Part shown: piece after piece, positions 1-9,344 of the stretch
How the letters are laid out: the number at the start of each line of letters is the position of its first letter
Position numbering within the stretch: the first letter of the stretch is position 1
Source of the DNA: Megamerina dolium
Taxonomy: Eukaryota > Arthropoda > Insecta > Diptera > Megamerinidae
Direction of reading: 5' to 3'
Length of the DNA stretch: 64,000 bases
Assembly (NCBI GenBank): GCA_963854835.1
Contig: OY978525.1
Coordinates: forward strand, 56,318,355 to 56,382,354
The notes under the pieces: generated by a model
The model's input: only the letters and a program-made list of their open reading frames with translations
Databases searched by the model: none
What the model was told of the DNA's origin: nothing
Program-made: the position numbers and the translations under genes

Positions 1-44
1 GAATTTGCAGACCCTCACGAAGCAGTTGGGCCAGTCCGCTGCAT

Positions 45-2021
45 ATGGTTAAAAAGGCAGATGGCACCTGGCGCCCATGTGGCGACTATCGGGCATTGAA
101 TCCTATCACGACACCGGACAGATACCCAATACCTTACCTACAGGATTTTACAAGCAATTTGCAAGGCAAGACAATTTTTTCAAAAGTCGACCTGCAGAAG
201 GCGTTTCATCAGGTACCTGTCCATCCGGATGATATCCCAAAAACTGCTATTGCCACGCCCTTTGGCTTATTTGAGTTTGCATATATGACGTTTGGACTGC
301 GAAATGCAGCTCAAACCTTTCAAAGACTAATTCACGAGGTCGTACGTGGTCTGAATTTTGTCTTCCCATACATGGACGACATCTGCATCGCTTCATCAAG
401 TCCAAGAGAGCACGAACTACACCTCCGCCAACTTTTTGAAAGACTTACGAAGTACAATTTAACTATCAACGTAGCTAAGTCTGAATTCGGCCGAAGCGAG
501 ATAATCTTTCTCGGCCACATGATATCCTCGAAAGGGATTCGACCGCATCCAGAGCGCGTAGAGGCCATACGCAATTTCAAAAGGCCTTCCACCGTTAAGG
601 AATTGAAGAGTTTCTTGGCGATGATAAACTTTTATAGACGGTTTATACCTCATGCAAGCGAAGCACAGGCACCGCTGCTAGAGATGTGCCCTGGAAACGT
701 CAAAACCGACCGATCACTACTCAACTGGTCTGCTGAGACATCAGCAGCTTTTGAGAAGTGCAAACAACAACTAGCGAACTCAACTTTGCTCGCGCACCCA
801 TCGAAAGAAGCGGAGCTATCCCTTTGGGTGGATGCTTCCAATATTGCGGCCGGCGCCGTTCTTCATCAGGTGGTAGAAGGTGCTCTTGAACCGTTGGGGT
901 TCTTCTCAAAAAAGTTTGATAAGTCGCAACTGCGTTATAGCACCTACGACCGTGAGCTAACAGCGATATATTTAGCAGTTCGACAATTTAAATTTATGCT
1001 AGAAGGCCGGCTCTGTCATATCTATACGGACCACAAGCCGCTTACGTACGCCTTCAGACAAAATTTAGACAAGGCTTCGAATCGACAAGCACGCCAGTTG
1101 GATTTCATCTCGCAACTTACTACAGACATCCGTCATGTAAACGGTAAAGAAAACGTTACAGCAGATTTACTCTCTCGTATTTCATCCTTGCAAATGGCAC
1201 ACGTTGATTTTAAAACACTGGCGATTGATCAGAAAGTAGACGAAGAATTGCAACAATTACTGCAAAAAGGTAACGCAAATGGTTCTCTTAAATTAAAACT
1301 CTTTACAATTCCAGGCAGCTCAGAACATTTGTACTGTGACGTTTCGACAAACTGCATTCGGCCATTTGTTACCAAGAAGTACAGACGTTTGGTTTTAGAG
1401 TCTACGCATAACCTGTGCCACCCAGGCCCACGTGCTACAGAAAAATTGATGACGCAAAGATTCGTTTGGCCTGGCATACAGAAAGACAGCAGAGCTTTTA
1501 CCAAGGCGTGCGTTCACTGTCAACGGTCAAAAGTGAACCGCCACACATTTTCTCAACTGCAGCGTTACATGCCGCCGGACAAACGATTTTCCCATATTAA
1601 CGTCGATATAGTGGGCCCATTCCCTCTCAACAATGGACAACGTTACTGTCTCACGTTGGTCGACAGATTCACCAGGTGGCCCGGTGCAATACCCATTCCC
1701 GATATGACTGCTCCAACTATCGCACGTGCACTGATAGACAATTGGATATCGAGGTTTGGAGTTCCCGAGAAAATCACGTCAGATCAAGGACGGCAATTCC
1801 AGTCTACCCTTTTTGCAGAGCTGACCCGTACCTTGGGTATATCGCACCTCAGAACGACTCCTTATCACCCTCAATCAAACGGGTTAGTAGAGAGGTGGCA
1901 TCGAACACTGAAGGCTGCGATTTTATGCCAGAAGCATGAGCGATGGACTGAGCACTTACCAACAATTTTGCTGGGTCTGCGTACAACCTATAAGATCTCA
2001 AAGCGTCTCCAGCGGAGCTAG
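45..2021 (+). CDS. pol: Pol polyprotein fragment (RT-RNase H-integrase)
   Basis: The open frame starts at an ATG at 45, but this is internal to pol; the true start is outside the window. Reverse transcriptase has its YMDD active site at residues 109-112. RNase H follows, with a WVDAS catalytic Asp and a TDHKPL motif. The integrase zinc finger is the H-H-C-C stretch ending CVHCQRSK, and the DDE core has the Asp of VDIVGPFP, the Asp of TSDQGRQF and the Glu of LVERWHR. All polymerase and integrase catalytic residues I can place are present. The frame breaks at about 1990, where a small deletion converts the integrase C-terminus into an early stop at 2019-2021. Confidence 0.88.
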   Translation: MVKKADGTWRPCGDYRALNPITTPDRYPIPYLQDFTSNLQGKTIFSKVDLQKAFHQVPVHPDDIPKTAIATPFGLFEFAYMTFGLRNAAQTFQRLIHEVVRGLNFVFPYMDDICIASSSPREHELHLRQLFERLTKYNLTINVAKSEFGRSEIIFLGHMISSKGIRPHPERVEAIRNFKRPSTVKELKSFLAMINFYRRFIPHASEAQAPLLEMCPGNVKTDRSLLNWSAETSAAFEKCKQQLANSTLLAHPSKEAELSLWVDASNIAAGAVLHQVVEGALEPLGFFSKKFDKSQLRYSTYDRELTAIYLAVRQFKFMLEGRLCHIYTDHKPLTYAFRQNLDKASNRQARQLDFISQLTTDIRHVNGKENVTADLLSRISSLQMAHVDFKTLAIDQKVDEELQQLLQKGNANGSLKLKLFTIPGSSEHLYCDVSTNCIRPFVTKKYRRLVLESTHNLCHPGPRATEKLMTQRFVWPGIQKDSRAFTKACVHCQRSKVNRHTFSQLQRYMPPDKRFSHINVDIVGPFPLNNGQRYCLTLVDRFTRWPGAIPIPDMTAPTIARALIDNWISRFGVPEKITSDQGRQFQSTLFAELTRTLGISHLRTTPYHPQSNGLVERWHRTLKAAILCQKHERWTEHLPTILLGLRTTYKISKRLQRS

Positions 2022-2492
2022 TCTACGGCGCTACCCTACGCATCCCATCAGAGTTTTTCCTGGATACCCCAAGCAACAAAACAGAATCAGAGGTCGTCGT
2101 CGAGCTACGAAAAGCAATGCAAGAGATGAGAACGCCTGATACAACCTGGCACAGTAACAGCAAAATTTTCGTACATCCAGATCTTCACACTTGCGACAGT
2201 GTCTTCATCAGAAACGACTCCGTGCGACCATCGTTGTCGCATCCTTACGACGGCCCACACAAGGTCATAAGCAGAACCGACAAATATTTCAAGATCAGCG
2301 TGAACGGAAGCAAAAACTATTTCCATAGATCAACTTAAGCCTGCTTACACAGTTGAAGATGAAGCACAACCATCGAAACCAGAACCAGTCCCTTCAGAGC
2401 CGCCCGACACTGCAACATCGACCAAGGTGACACGTTCCGGACGCCGCGTCGTAATTCCAGAACGCTTCAAGAAAACAGTACACCTTGTCTAA
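2000..2492 (+). pseudogene. Frameshifted 3' end of the CsRn1-like pol
   Basis: Integrase coding continues in a different frame after the break near 1990: it passes through a DGPHKV stretch resembling the GPY/F module and runs to a TAA at 2336-2338. A second frame change near 2320 lets a proline/serine-rich tail of about 55 residues continue to a TAA at 2490-2492, right before the purine tract. Two indels thus separate three segments that would form one protein in an active copy. The tail after GPY/F matches no domain I know. Confidence 0.7.
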
Positions 2493-2503
2493 GAGGGGAC
2501 TAC

Positions 2504-2690
2504 TGTGGCAACCCCCACAAGAAAATCATTTTTACATCATTGCCGACTACTGTGGCAACTCCCGCATCGCCTCAGTGCACCTACTGCATGATAGCAGAAA
2601 TAACTTTCACACATTCATTCCGATCTTGTACTCTTTACGAATAAAAGCAAAAACTAACTTCTAAAGTTTTGTCTTCCACGATTGAAGCAG
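2504..2690 (+). repeat. Probable 3' LTR of the CsRn1-like element
   Basis: The sequence starts with TG directly after the purine tract. A motif TACTGTGGCAAC occurs at 2501 and again at 2548, so the exact left boundary (2504 or 2551) is uncertain. An AATAAA polyadenylation-type signal lies near 2640. The right end is not fixed because the other LTR is outside the window; 2690 is an estimate. Confidence 0.5.
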
Positions 2691-2932
2691 ATGAATTTTC
2701 GGTTGGTTGGACGAGCGACATGGTGGTTGTTATTTTATTTGTGTTAATGGAGTCACCATTATTTGATTTGTTTCCAATGTGCTACGGTAGCACGTCTGCT
2801 CTTGTTGAATATAAAAAAAAAATTTACATGAACAGCCACCACGAACGAAGAAAATTCCAATAAGTTTGTAGCGGATGTACAAGCATACAGAGAGCTTTTA
2901 TATACAGTTACAGAGTGACGAATCACACTTAC

Positions 2933-3036
2933 TTTTTTCAGCTGCACTTGGACGTTGTAGTTTACCTTGCTGATACACACCATTCGACTGGTGTCCTCAA
3001 GGTGAACTACTACGACCAAGTGCAGTTGAAAAAATT
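2933..3036. repeat. Long imperfect foldback hairpin
   Basis: Arms at about 2933-2969 and 2998-3034 are complementary over about 37 bp with four mismatches. The inner part can pair further (ACACC with GGTGT), leaving a small terminal loop. The outer arms begin TTTTTTCAGCTGCAC and end in its near complement. The size and pairing are those of a pre-microRNA-like hairpin or of a short palindromic MITE; nothing here decides between them. Confidence 0.6.
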
Positions 3037-3360
3037 AAATGTAGATTCTAATTTTCGCAAATATATGCAGTTTTGTTTACTTTTTCAGGAGCGCCAAAAA
3101 CACATTGTGTTGTTTGTCCGTTCGTACAAACAACACATATACATATCGTATAATATATTAGAATTTTTTATAAAATAATTTTTTTTTCTAAAAAATTCTT
3201 ATAACCTTTCATAAATTTAGAACCAAATAAAGACCATAAAATTTTCTTTACGTAGGTATATAATACATATTTCTATATAATTTTTGAATGCTTCTGCTTT
3301 ATTTATTTGTTCACTACAATCTAGCTTTAAAACATAAAAAATTAATAAATATATAAATAC

Positions 3361-3573
3361 ATCACTTTTTCTGCGTACTGTCACAAAGTTTTTGTTAAAA
3401 ACTTTTACATGGCAAATTAATGCTGGAGGAATTGCCAATTGCTTGCCGACAGGTGGGTACCGTTCGAAAGAAAAATCTTTTCGATATTACATTTGTTACA
3501 CTCCAGCCGGGGATTGAACCCACGACCTACAGATCACAAGGGCAACACACTAACCACTCAGCTACGGCACCCA
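3361..3573 (-). mobile_element. tRNA-derived SINE, diverged partial copy
   Basis: Read on the minus strand, the right end starts GTGGGTGCCGTAGCTGAG, with a tRNA A-box and, about 45 nt on, a B-box type GGGTTCAATCCCCGG. The body continues with the TTGCCGACAGG region shared with the SINEs at 41.3, 43.9 and 63.7 kb. The 3' half of the body is missing or too diverged to align. It is older than the other copies, with many differences in the body. Confidence 0.75.
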
Positions 3574-3868
3574 CAACAAATTAAAAAAAAATTAATGAAA
3601 TAATAAAAAATAACCCTTATAGGCGACGCAGGCTTCGCGACAAATAGTACTTTAGGATAAATGTGTTTTGGTATATTGCTTATTGTGTTTACAATAATTA
3701 GCTTCATACGAAGCAATTAGTTATAATTTTTTCCCTTAGAGTGTGCTATTCAGCACTTAAGCCGCCAATTCCAATAAAACAATAAAAATACGAAATTAAA
3801 TTATATCGCTATAGTTTTTCTATTTTCTCATATCAATATGTATTGAGGGAGGGAACCAATTACGGAGC
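3574..3868. other. AT-rich spacer downstream of the DXO-like gene
   Basis: There is no coding frame or repeat match here. The stretch lies 3' of the minus-strand DXO-like gene and probably includes its 3' UTR; AATAAA-type signals are plentiful in this AT-rich sequence, so none can be singled out. Confidence 0.5.
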
Positions 3869-5248
3869 TTACTGCTGAAATACAGCAATATACCAATCTG
3901 GTAAGAAAGAACATTCATTTTTGTCCTTAACGCTTTCATAGGTTATAGAAGCCAGCTCAGCGTTAAAGTGAAATTTATATGTAGTGTAAGGACAATTTAT
4001 CCCAGACATAATTATCCTTACTCGCATAAAGAACTGTTTAAGGAAATTTGCGCATGTAGTTGGAGTCCAAAAATTCTGAAAATTTCGACAACTTGAATAG
4101 TGTTCAAATTTTCTCTATAATGTACTTACCGCACCTTGTTTCGGCAACGAGCGGACGTCCATTCGATCAATTTTCTGTACAAAACCTTTCTCGCTACGCA
4201 TGCCAACATAAATATCTTCTATACCAACAAGAAAACTTTGACACCACCAATCTCGGGTCTTGAAACGATCAAAATTATGCTGTTGTTTGGCATTTAAATT
4301 GCCTTGTCGTACCTTTAACTCAATAAATTTAAGGTCTTCTATTTGCTTCGTATCTCTAGACGTAGAAAAAATATTAATGTCAAACTTAAATTTACATATT
4401 TGTCATACAATTTCACTGCTTGATCTCTGATAATTCCATCCATCTCTGCACCATACAGTACATCAGCACCACCAATGTTGGATTTAAACACGCCCACGAA
4501 TTCAGAACATTCATCTACTGGGGTATTATTGAACTCAATATCAGCGCAGGGAGATTCTATTAAAATTTTATCAACTCTATTTTCATATTTACTTGGAATA
4601 AAAAGATTTTGGCTTATTTTGAGATATTTTTGTCGACTTCTACTTACCTAATAAACAGTATTGCTCAAACTTAAAGCCCCAAAAACTCATTGCTTTCTGG
4701 TGTTTCGTAGCATTGGCACGCTTCAGCTTATCTGCTGCTGTGTCACATTTGCATAAGTAAAATGTATCATTATAGCGAGTAATGTAGACACTCCAATCAT
4801 CGCGAGTTTCGTATGGAGTACACATTAATAATCGAAGTAAACCACGCCAGCAAACAAACTCAGCAATGAGTCGCGGCCTTGATATCATTTCTGAAGTAGG
4901 TATGAATAATCTCTTTCGTTCGTCGTATATGAATTTGAGCAAATTATCTAGTTTTTCATCATATGCGAATTCAGTCTTTTCTTTAGCACTACATAATCCT
5001 ACGTTCAAATCAAGGGGAAACCTGTTTATATCCGGAGCCCTGTAGTAACGCAGCTGCTTTACACTTGGTTCATAACATCGACTTTCCCCAGTTACACTAA
5101 AAAAACCGAGCACTTTCGGTTTCTCAAATTTTGGAAATGGCAAATTATTGTATAAAATAAGATCTGTGCACAGGCCCGCATCGTGTTGCACAACTACACA
5201 AGACGTATTCTTTTTCAAATTCCCGTTTGTACCTTTCGTATAATTCAT
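3869..5248 (-). CDS. DXO/Rai1-family decapping exoribonuclease (spliced)
   Basis: This is a host gene on the minus strand with four exons. Exon 1 is 5248-4648 and begins MNYTKG; it holds LGFFSV, the CWRG stretch and GFKFEQY. Exon 2 starts near 4574 and contains GAEMDGI. Exon 3 (about 4345-4130) contains FIELKV and WWCQSFLVG. Exon 4 (4075-3869) ends with FLPDWYIAVFQQ and TAA. The metal-binding motifs of DXO/Rai1 enzymes (G-x-K-x-E, E-x-D, E-x-K) are all visible. These enzymes remove defective caps and degrade RNA 5'-3'. The introns at 4647-4575 (donor GTAAGT) and 4129-4076 keep frame. The junction between exons 2 and 3 (about 4390-4345) could not be resolved in frame with a normal-sized intron, so a frame defect is possible. 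The Drosophila relatives are Rai1 and Cutoff; which one this is cannot be told. Confidence 0.82.
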
Positions 5249-5392
5249 TTTGACATAATAAAGTTAGAGTCACCCGAAGCTATTAAAGTAGGGCTGGCAA
5301 ACTATCGACACTATCTGCATTTTTATCGATGGTTTACATCTTAGAATACCTACCTAAAAGTGTAAACGTATTCCAATTCACCCTTTCGTTTA
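5249..5392 (-). promoter_or_regulatory. Probable upstream region of the DXO-like gene
   Basis: This short interval lies between the start codon and the MITE. It carries TATCGAC and TTATCGATGG, close to the DRE motif TATCGATA used by DREF at many fly housekeeping promoters. No TATA box is evident. Promoter function is inferred from position only. Confidence 0.3.
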
Positions 5393-5913
5393 TAGTGCAA
5401 CTAGCCACGAACGTACCGCCCGTACGTAAGAGCAAAAATTTGTCAAAAGTTATGCCCGTAGCAGCGACGGAGAAATCGACTGTTCTTTCTTATATACATA
5501 CATAACAATGTTGCCATGTATCACTGTGCGTGCATGCTTTTAATCACACTTACCATTTTGATGATCAAATTTCATAATATATATGTTAGAAACTAAAAAA
5601 AAAATTAATATACGTGAAGTATATTTTAATAAATAACTAAACACGATGATAGTTTTGATTAATTAAAAAACAAACTAAACTATTTTAGTTAATTTTTTAT
5701 TCATTTATAAAAGTCTAAGCTGGTAACCCTGTAGAGCGATCAGCTGACACGTTTTTACGTAAAAAATCAAATTGCTGTTGATTCTCTCCGCTACGAGCAA
5801 CGTATACGTCACCGTCATACGTTGGTGAGTTTTCGTTAACACAACGTTCCCATAAGATAGGTCGCGTCAGCTGTCACGTTCTACGTTTTTACGTCGGTGG
5901 CCAGTTGCAGCAT
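5393..5913. mobile_element. MITE, uninterrupted copy (TIR GTGCAACTAGCC...)
   Basis: The terminal inverted repeats are GTGCAACTAGCCACGAACGT on the left and, on the right, the complement ending GGTGGCCAGTTGCAG. There is no coding capacity. The interior has TACGT-rich ends and an AT-rich middle with the run CATAATATATATGTTAG at about 5573-5589. The same element recurs at 15853-16055 plus 24535-24853 (split by the composite), 24858-25057 (cut by copy D) and, internally deleted, 57331-57534. This copy gives the empty target site for two gypsy insertions. The superfamily was not determined. Confidence 0.8.
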
Positions 5914-6896
5914 AACAAAGTAAAGCAATTTGAGAGAGACATTTTTATACTCTCATTTTGTAACTCTAATTTTGTAAAATCAAAAGACAGCCTTGTGGAA
6001 ACTATCAAAATAAAAAATTCGAAAATATTTTGGTACATTAACCCTCTGGTTGTGTATAAAAGTCAAACATCTCACATGCATTTGTTTATTCATTCTTTTC
6101 GATTATTACTAATTTTATTTTAATTACATTCGCATGTAAATATTTTTTTTAATTGTTGCAATAATGAAAATAAACAAAAAATTTATTAGAGCTATTGTTT
6201 GCTATTGTGATTGTTAAAATTTAAAATAAAAACCCCATAATTTTGTTCTCAACCAGCTCAATAATTTTAACACTGCCTGAACAGATGTTGATATTCCTCT
6301 TTCATTGATAATTTGATACATAGTAAACATGCTTTGGCATATTCTGTGAATGACATGAGAACAAACTTTACGACTGCCCTGCTTTGTTAATTATACTATG
6401 TTACAAAACAAAATATGTGTCACTAATAAAAAATTATCAACAATTTCCACCAACTTTCGACAGGAAATACGTTGGCGTACAAATAAATCCATATGTCTAA
6501 TTCGAACTAGGGATGTCAATTTACAAGTTTCTGATAGTTACTTCTTGTATATTTTCTCATATCGAGAATGACAGATAACTTGAATTGATAGTGATAGTAA
6601 TGTAAGTGAGCAAACCAAATACAACAGCAATCGACTGTTTACTTAATGTTTTATTCGATAACAAATCACCTTGTCTGGAATCCCATTCGGTATTAAGCGG
6701 CGGGGAGAGGTCCGTTCCAATTTTCGCGTTGTACGAGGAGTTCCTTTATTACATGGGTTTATTAATTTGAATTCTAGTCGTTTCTTCTTTATCAACGCCA
6801 TTATACTATGAAATCGCTTTCATCCGGACTCAAGCAAATTGTTCATATTAGGGTTTTAGAAACAACCTCATCCGGCACTACATTGAATTCCTTTAA
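5914..6896. other. AT-rich intergenic stretch, nothing recognised
   Basis: There are short open frames only (longest 72 codons), with no motif, repeat match or RNA-like structure that I can support. Confidence 0.5.
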
Positions 6897-7108
6897 CTTC
6901 CTTAAATTATATCTTATCTCTCACTCCTTCTACCTCCTTAGCTTTTGTTCATCTTTTCTTAATTGTTTTTCTTTATTCTTTTTTTTACATCTATCCATAA
7001 ATAATTATAATTAATATTAATTGACATAATTAAGAAAAAAAAAACAAAAGCTAAGGAAGTAAAAGTGAGAGAGAGAGAGAGAGAGAGAGATAAGACATAA
7101 TTTAAGGA
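6897..7108. repeat. Inverted repeat with internal (GA)n tract
   Basis: The left arm (about 6897-6965: CTTAAATTAT...TTAGCTTTTGTTC...) is complementary to the right arm (about 7025-7108). The right arm carries an expanded (GA)n run at 7068-7090 where the left arm has only CTCTCAC. The centre is AT-rich. It looks like a small foldback element or the palindromic end of one, with microsatellite growth in one arm. Confidence 0.6.
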
Positions 7109-7132
7109 AGTTATTCGTATCCGCGTGAAATA

Positions 7133-7440
7133 TTATCTGAAAATGGTACTAATTTCAAAGCCGCAGGAAAAATCTTGAATGAACATGTCAAGTGGAAATT
7201 TAATCCACCGGCACACCTCATATGGGTGAAGCCTGGGAAATGCTGATCTATAAAAAAACGTAATTAAAGAGCTTGAGTTCACCATCAATGATCGACCCCT
7301 CGCTTTCACTTCCGTCGAATCAATGGATGACGATGCTATCACTCCTAATAATTTACTGATCGGATCATCAGACGGATTCAAGCTAATTTTCAACGATAAC
7401 ATGTAGCTGGCTTAGCATTGGCATCAAGCACAAAAATTTT
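7133..7440 (+). pseudogene. BEL/Pao-type integrase remnant
   Basis: In shifting plus-strand frames the stretch reads NGTNFKAAG, VKWKFNPPAH, then ELEFTINDRPLAF and DAITPNNLLIG. This order is that of the integrase C-terminal half of BEL/Pao polyproteins (second catalytic Asp region, then INSRPL- and HFLIG-like blocks). Internal deletions and frameshifts make it a fossil. No LTR was found around it. Confidence 0.6.
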
Positions 7441-7581
7441 CTAATCAGTTTTGGCATCGTTGACTCAAAGAATACTTGCCAACAAAGAATGATATCTCGA
7501 CAAAACAAATGGTTCCGCAAGCAAGACCCGATTAAAATCGAAATATTCGATCACGCCATATACGCACAGCAATATACATTC

Positions 7582-8167
7582 TGTCAAATAAGTACCCGGA
7601 AATTCTCATTTTTAATTTTCCCTCTGAGAATATTTAAAAATTTTTTTTTTCCCAGCTTGGCACAAATTTCAGCCACTATTCTGTGAATTTTTATTGCTAT
7701 GTGTCATTTAGTTTGGTTACGGCGTCATTAGGAACAAGTCAACCTTTTGTGTGCGTTGCGATTTTTATTATTTTAAAAATATTTTAAAAATTATTTTAAT
7801 TAAATTAATTAATTAAATTAATTTATTTTAAAAATAAGGAACAAAGAGTTTGTGTGAAATTTTGTGTTTCAAACGAAATTTCTTGTGCCAAAACGTTGGA
7901 AATGTTGAAAAAATATTTGGTGATTCAACCATGTCGAAAACTCAAGTTTACGATTGGTATAAATCGTACAAAGAGGGGCGAGAAGAAATCGCAACGCACA
8001 CAAAAGGTTGACTTGTTCCTAATGACGCCGTAACCAAACTAAATGACACATAGCAATAAAAATTCACAGAATAGTGGCTGACAGTTGTGCCAACCTGGGA
8101 AAATTTTTTTTTGAAATATTCTCAGAGGGAAAATTAAAAATGAGAATTTCCGGGTACTTATTTGACA
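7582..8167 (+). mobile_element. Mariner-derived MITE with about 182-bp terminal inverted repeats
   Basis: The TIRs at 7582-7764 and 7986-8167 begin TGTCAAATAAGTACCCGG and match over about 182 bp with few differences. Between them (7842-7985), a plus-strand frame reads EQRVCVKFCVSNEISCAKTL and, after a 1-nt frame change, STMSKTQVYDWYKSYKEGR. That is the N-terminal helix-turn-helix region of a mariner transposase. The catalytic domain is absent, so the element is non-autonomous. The flanking TA duplication is not clear on the left side. Confidence 0.82.
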
Positions 8168-8870
8168 TAATGTATGTATGCGACTCTCTTATTTTTTATT
8201 ATATTATTTCTTTTGTAATTATATAAAAGAAGTTAATCTTTAATTAGATCAGCAGTACTTATTTTGTCGTCACCGGCTTAATACTAATTGTTTTTAAAGC
8301 CTCGCAAGCTTGCAATCTTGCTCATTATTTAAATAAATTGATAATGTAATAATTTGAATCACAACTTGGCACAACTGACTGGAATTTACTTGTATACTAC
8401 GATATACAACCTTATTGGGCTGAAGCGGCGTTGCGGCTTATTGACCCACCTACCAGAGTGTATCCTCAAGCAAAAATTTACTTCTGTGCAAGAACAGTAG
8501 TTAGTATCAAGTAACCTGACGACATCCTACAAGAGGCTGACAAAAATCTTGCAACTATCAACTTCAAGAGAAGAAATGCTAGATTGCTTAGTACATCAAG
8601 TGAAAGAATACACTTCCGCAATGTAAAAGAAAAATCTCACGCATTCTTTTGCACGCGAGTTGCAAAAGAGCACTGACTTATTTGCCGAACTGCATGCAAA
8701 GCAACAACAAAATAAGCGACAATGTCTATTTTAACCGAGTTCAATTGAAGTTGCTTATATTTTAATCGACCTGAGTTATAGTGTTGAAAGTATAAAAACA
8801 GAACTATTGTGAATAGACTACTGGAATGTGCTTGGGAAATTTCAACAACACGTTGAGTTATTGTAAATAT
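8168..8870. other. Intergenic stretch, nothing recognised
   Basis: There is no domain-bearing frame. A 96-codon minus-strand frame (8637-8927) runs into the LTR of copy A and has no recognisable motif. The last bases before the LTR are ATAT (8867-8870), the left target-site copy of copy A. Confidence 0.5.
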
Positions 8871-9306
8871 TGTTACGTTTTTATTCTGTGAGCGTTTAAT
8901 TCTATTTGAATTACCTTGTTCGATCACTGGATTCTGTTAATAATAACTGCAACACTTATTTTATACAACTATATACAGCAACAATTTATTTAATAATCTC
9001 TATTTACAATCAACTTTGCTTACTATCAACTATTTACAATAACACTTAAATGTACTTGCAACTTTTGCCTCTGTATCGATGTTTCCGCAATCACGTTCGG
9101 GATCAAATTGATTGTCACTTCTCAACACTGGCTCTATTTATACTCTGTTGGCAACACCCCAGAATCTTCCTTTATCGAGATTCTTCTCTTCCTTTCTCGT
9201 TGGCTTGTTGGTTATTGCTTATTTCTTTTTGTTGACATTCGTTTCGATGCTGCCAATAGTCTCAGTCACAATAGTGATGAGTAACCAACTATCGATACTC
9301 GTTACA
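8871..9306 (-). repeat. 3' LTR of copy A
   Basis: It is 436 bp, beginning TGTTACGTTT on the plus strand and ending CTCGTTACA, so it reads TG...CA on the element's strand. The purine tract follows immediately at 9307 on the plus strand as its complement. Confidence 0.92.
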
Positions 9307-9344
9307 CTGCCCTCCTCTTAACCTTGTTCGTCCCCAACAAGTTT

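Larger units (their letters stand above)
1..2690 (+). mobile_element. Ty3/gypsy LTR retrotransposon, CsRn1-like, 3' portion
   Basis: This is the 3' part of an LTR retrotransposon that enters from outside the window. Visible in order are reverse transcriptase, RNase H, integrase, a short C-terminal tail, a purine-rich tract (AGAGGGGAC, 2493-2500) and an LTR beginning TGTGGCAACC at 2504. The Gag, protease and 5' LTR lie upstream of base 1. The RT and integrase wording is closest to the CsRn1/Kabuki type of Ty3/gypsy elements known from insects and flatworms; that assignment is from memory of the family, not a search. Two frameshifts near the end of pol mean this copy is not intact. Confidence 0.85.

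Noticed and set aside
3361..3573. Exon or UTR of the DXO-like gene
   Set aside because: The sequence matches the tRNA-derived SINE found elsewhere in the window.
9112..9321. Hydrophobic frames within the LTRs as membrane proteins
   Set aside because: They occur in every LTR copy antisense to the U3/R sequence and have no conserved start or motif beyond the LTR itself.
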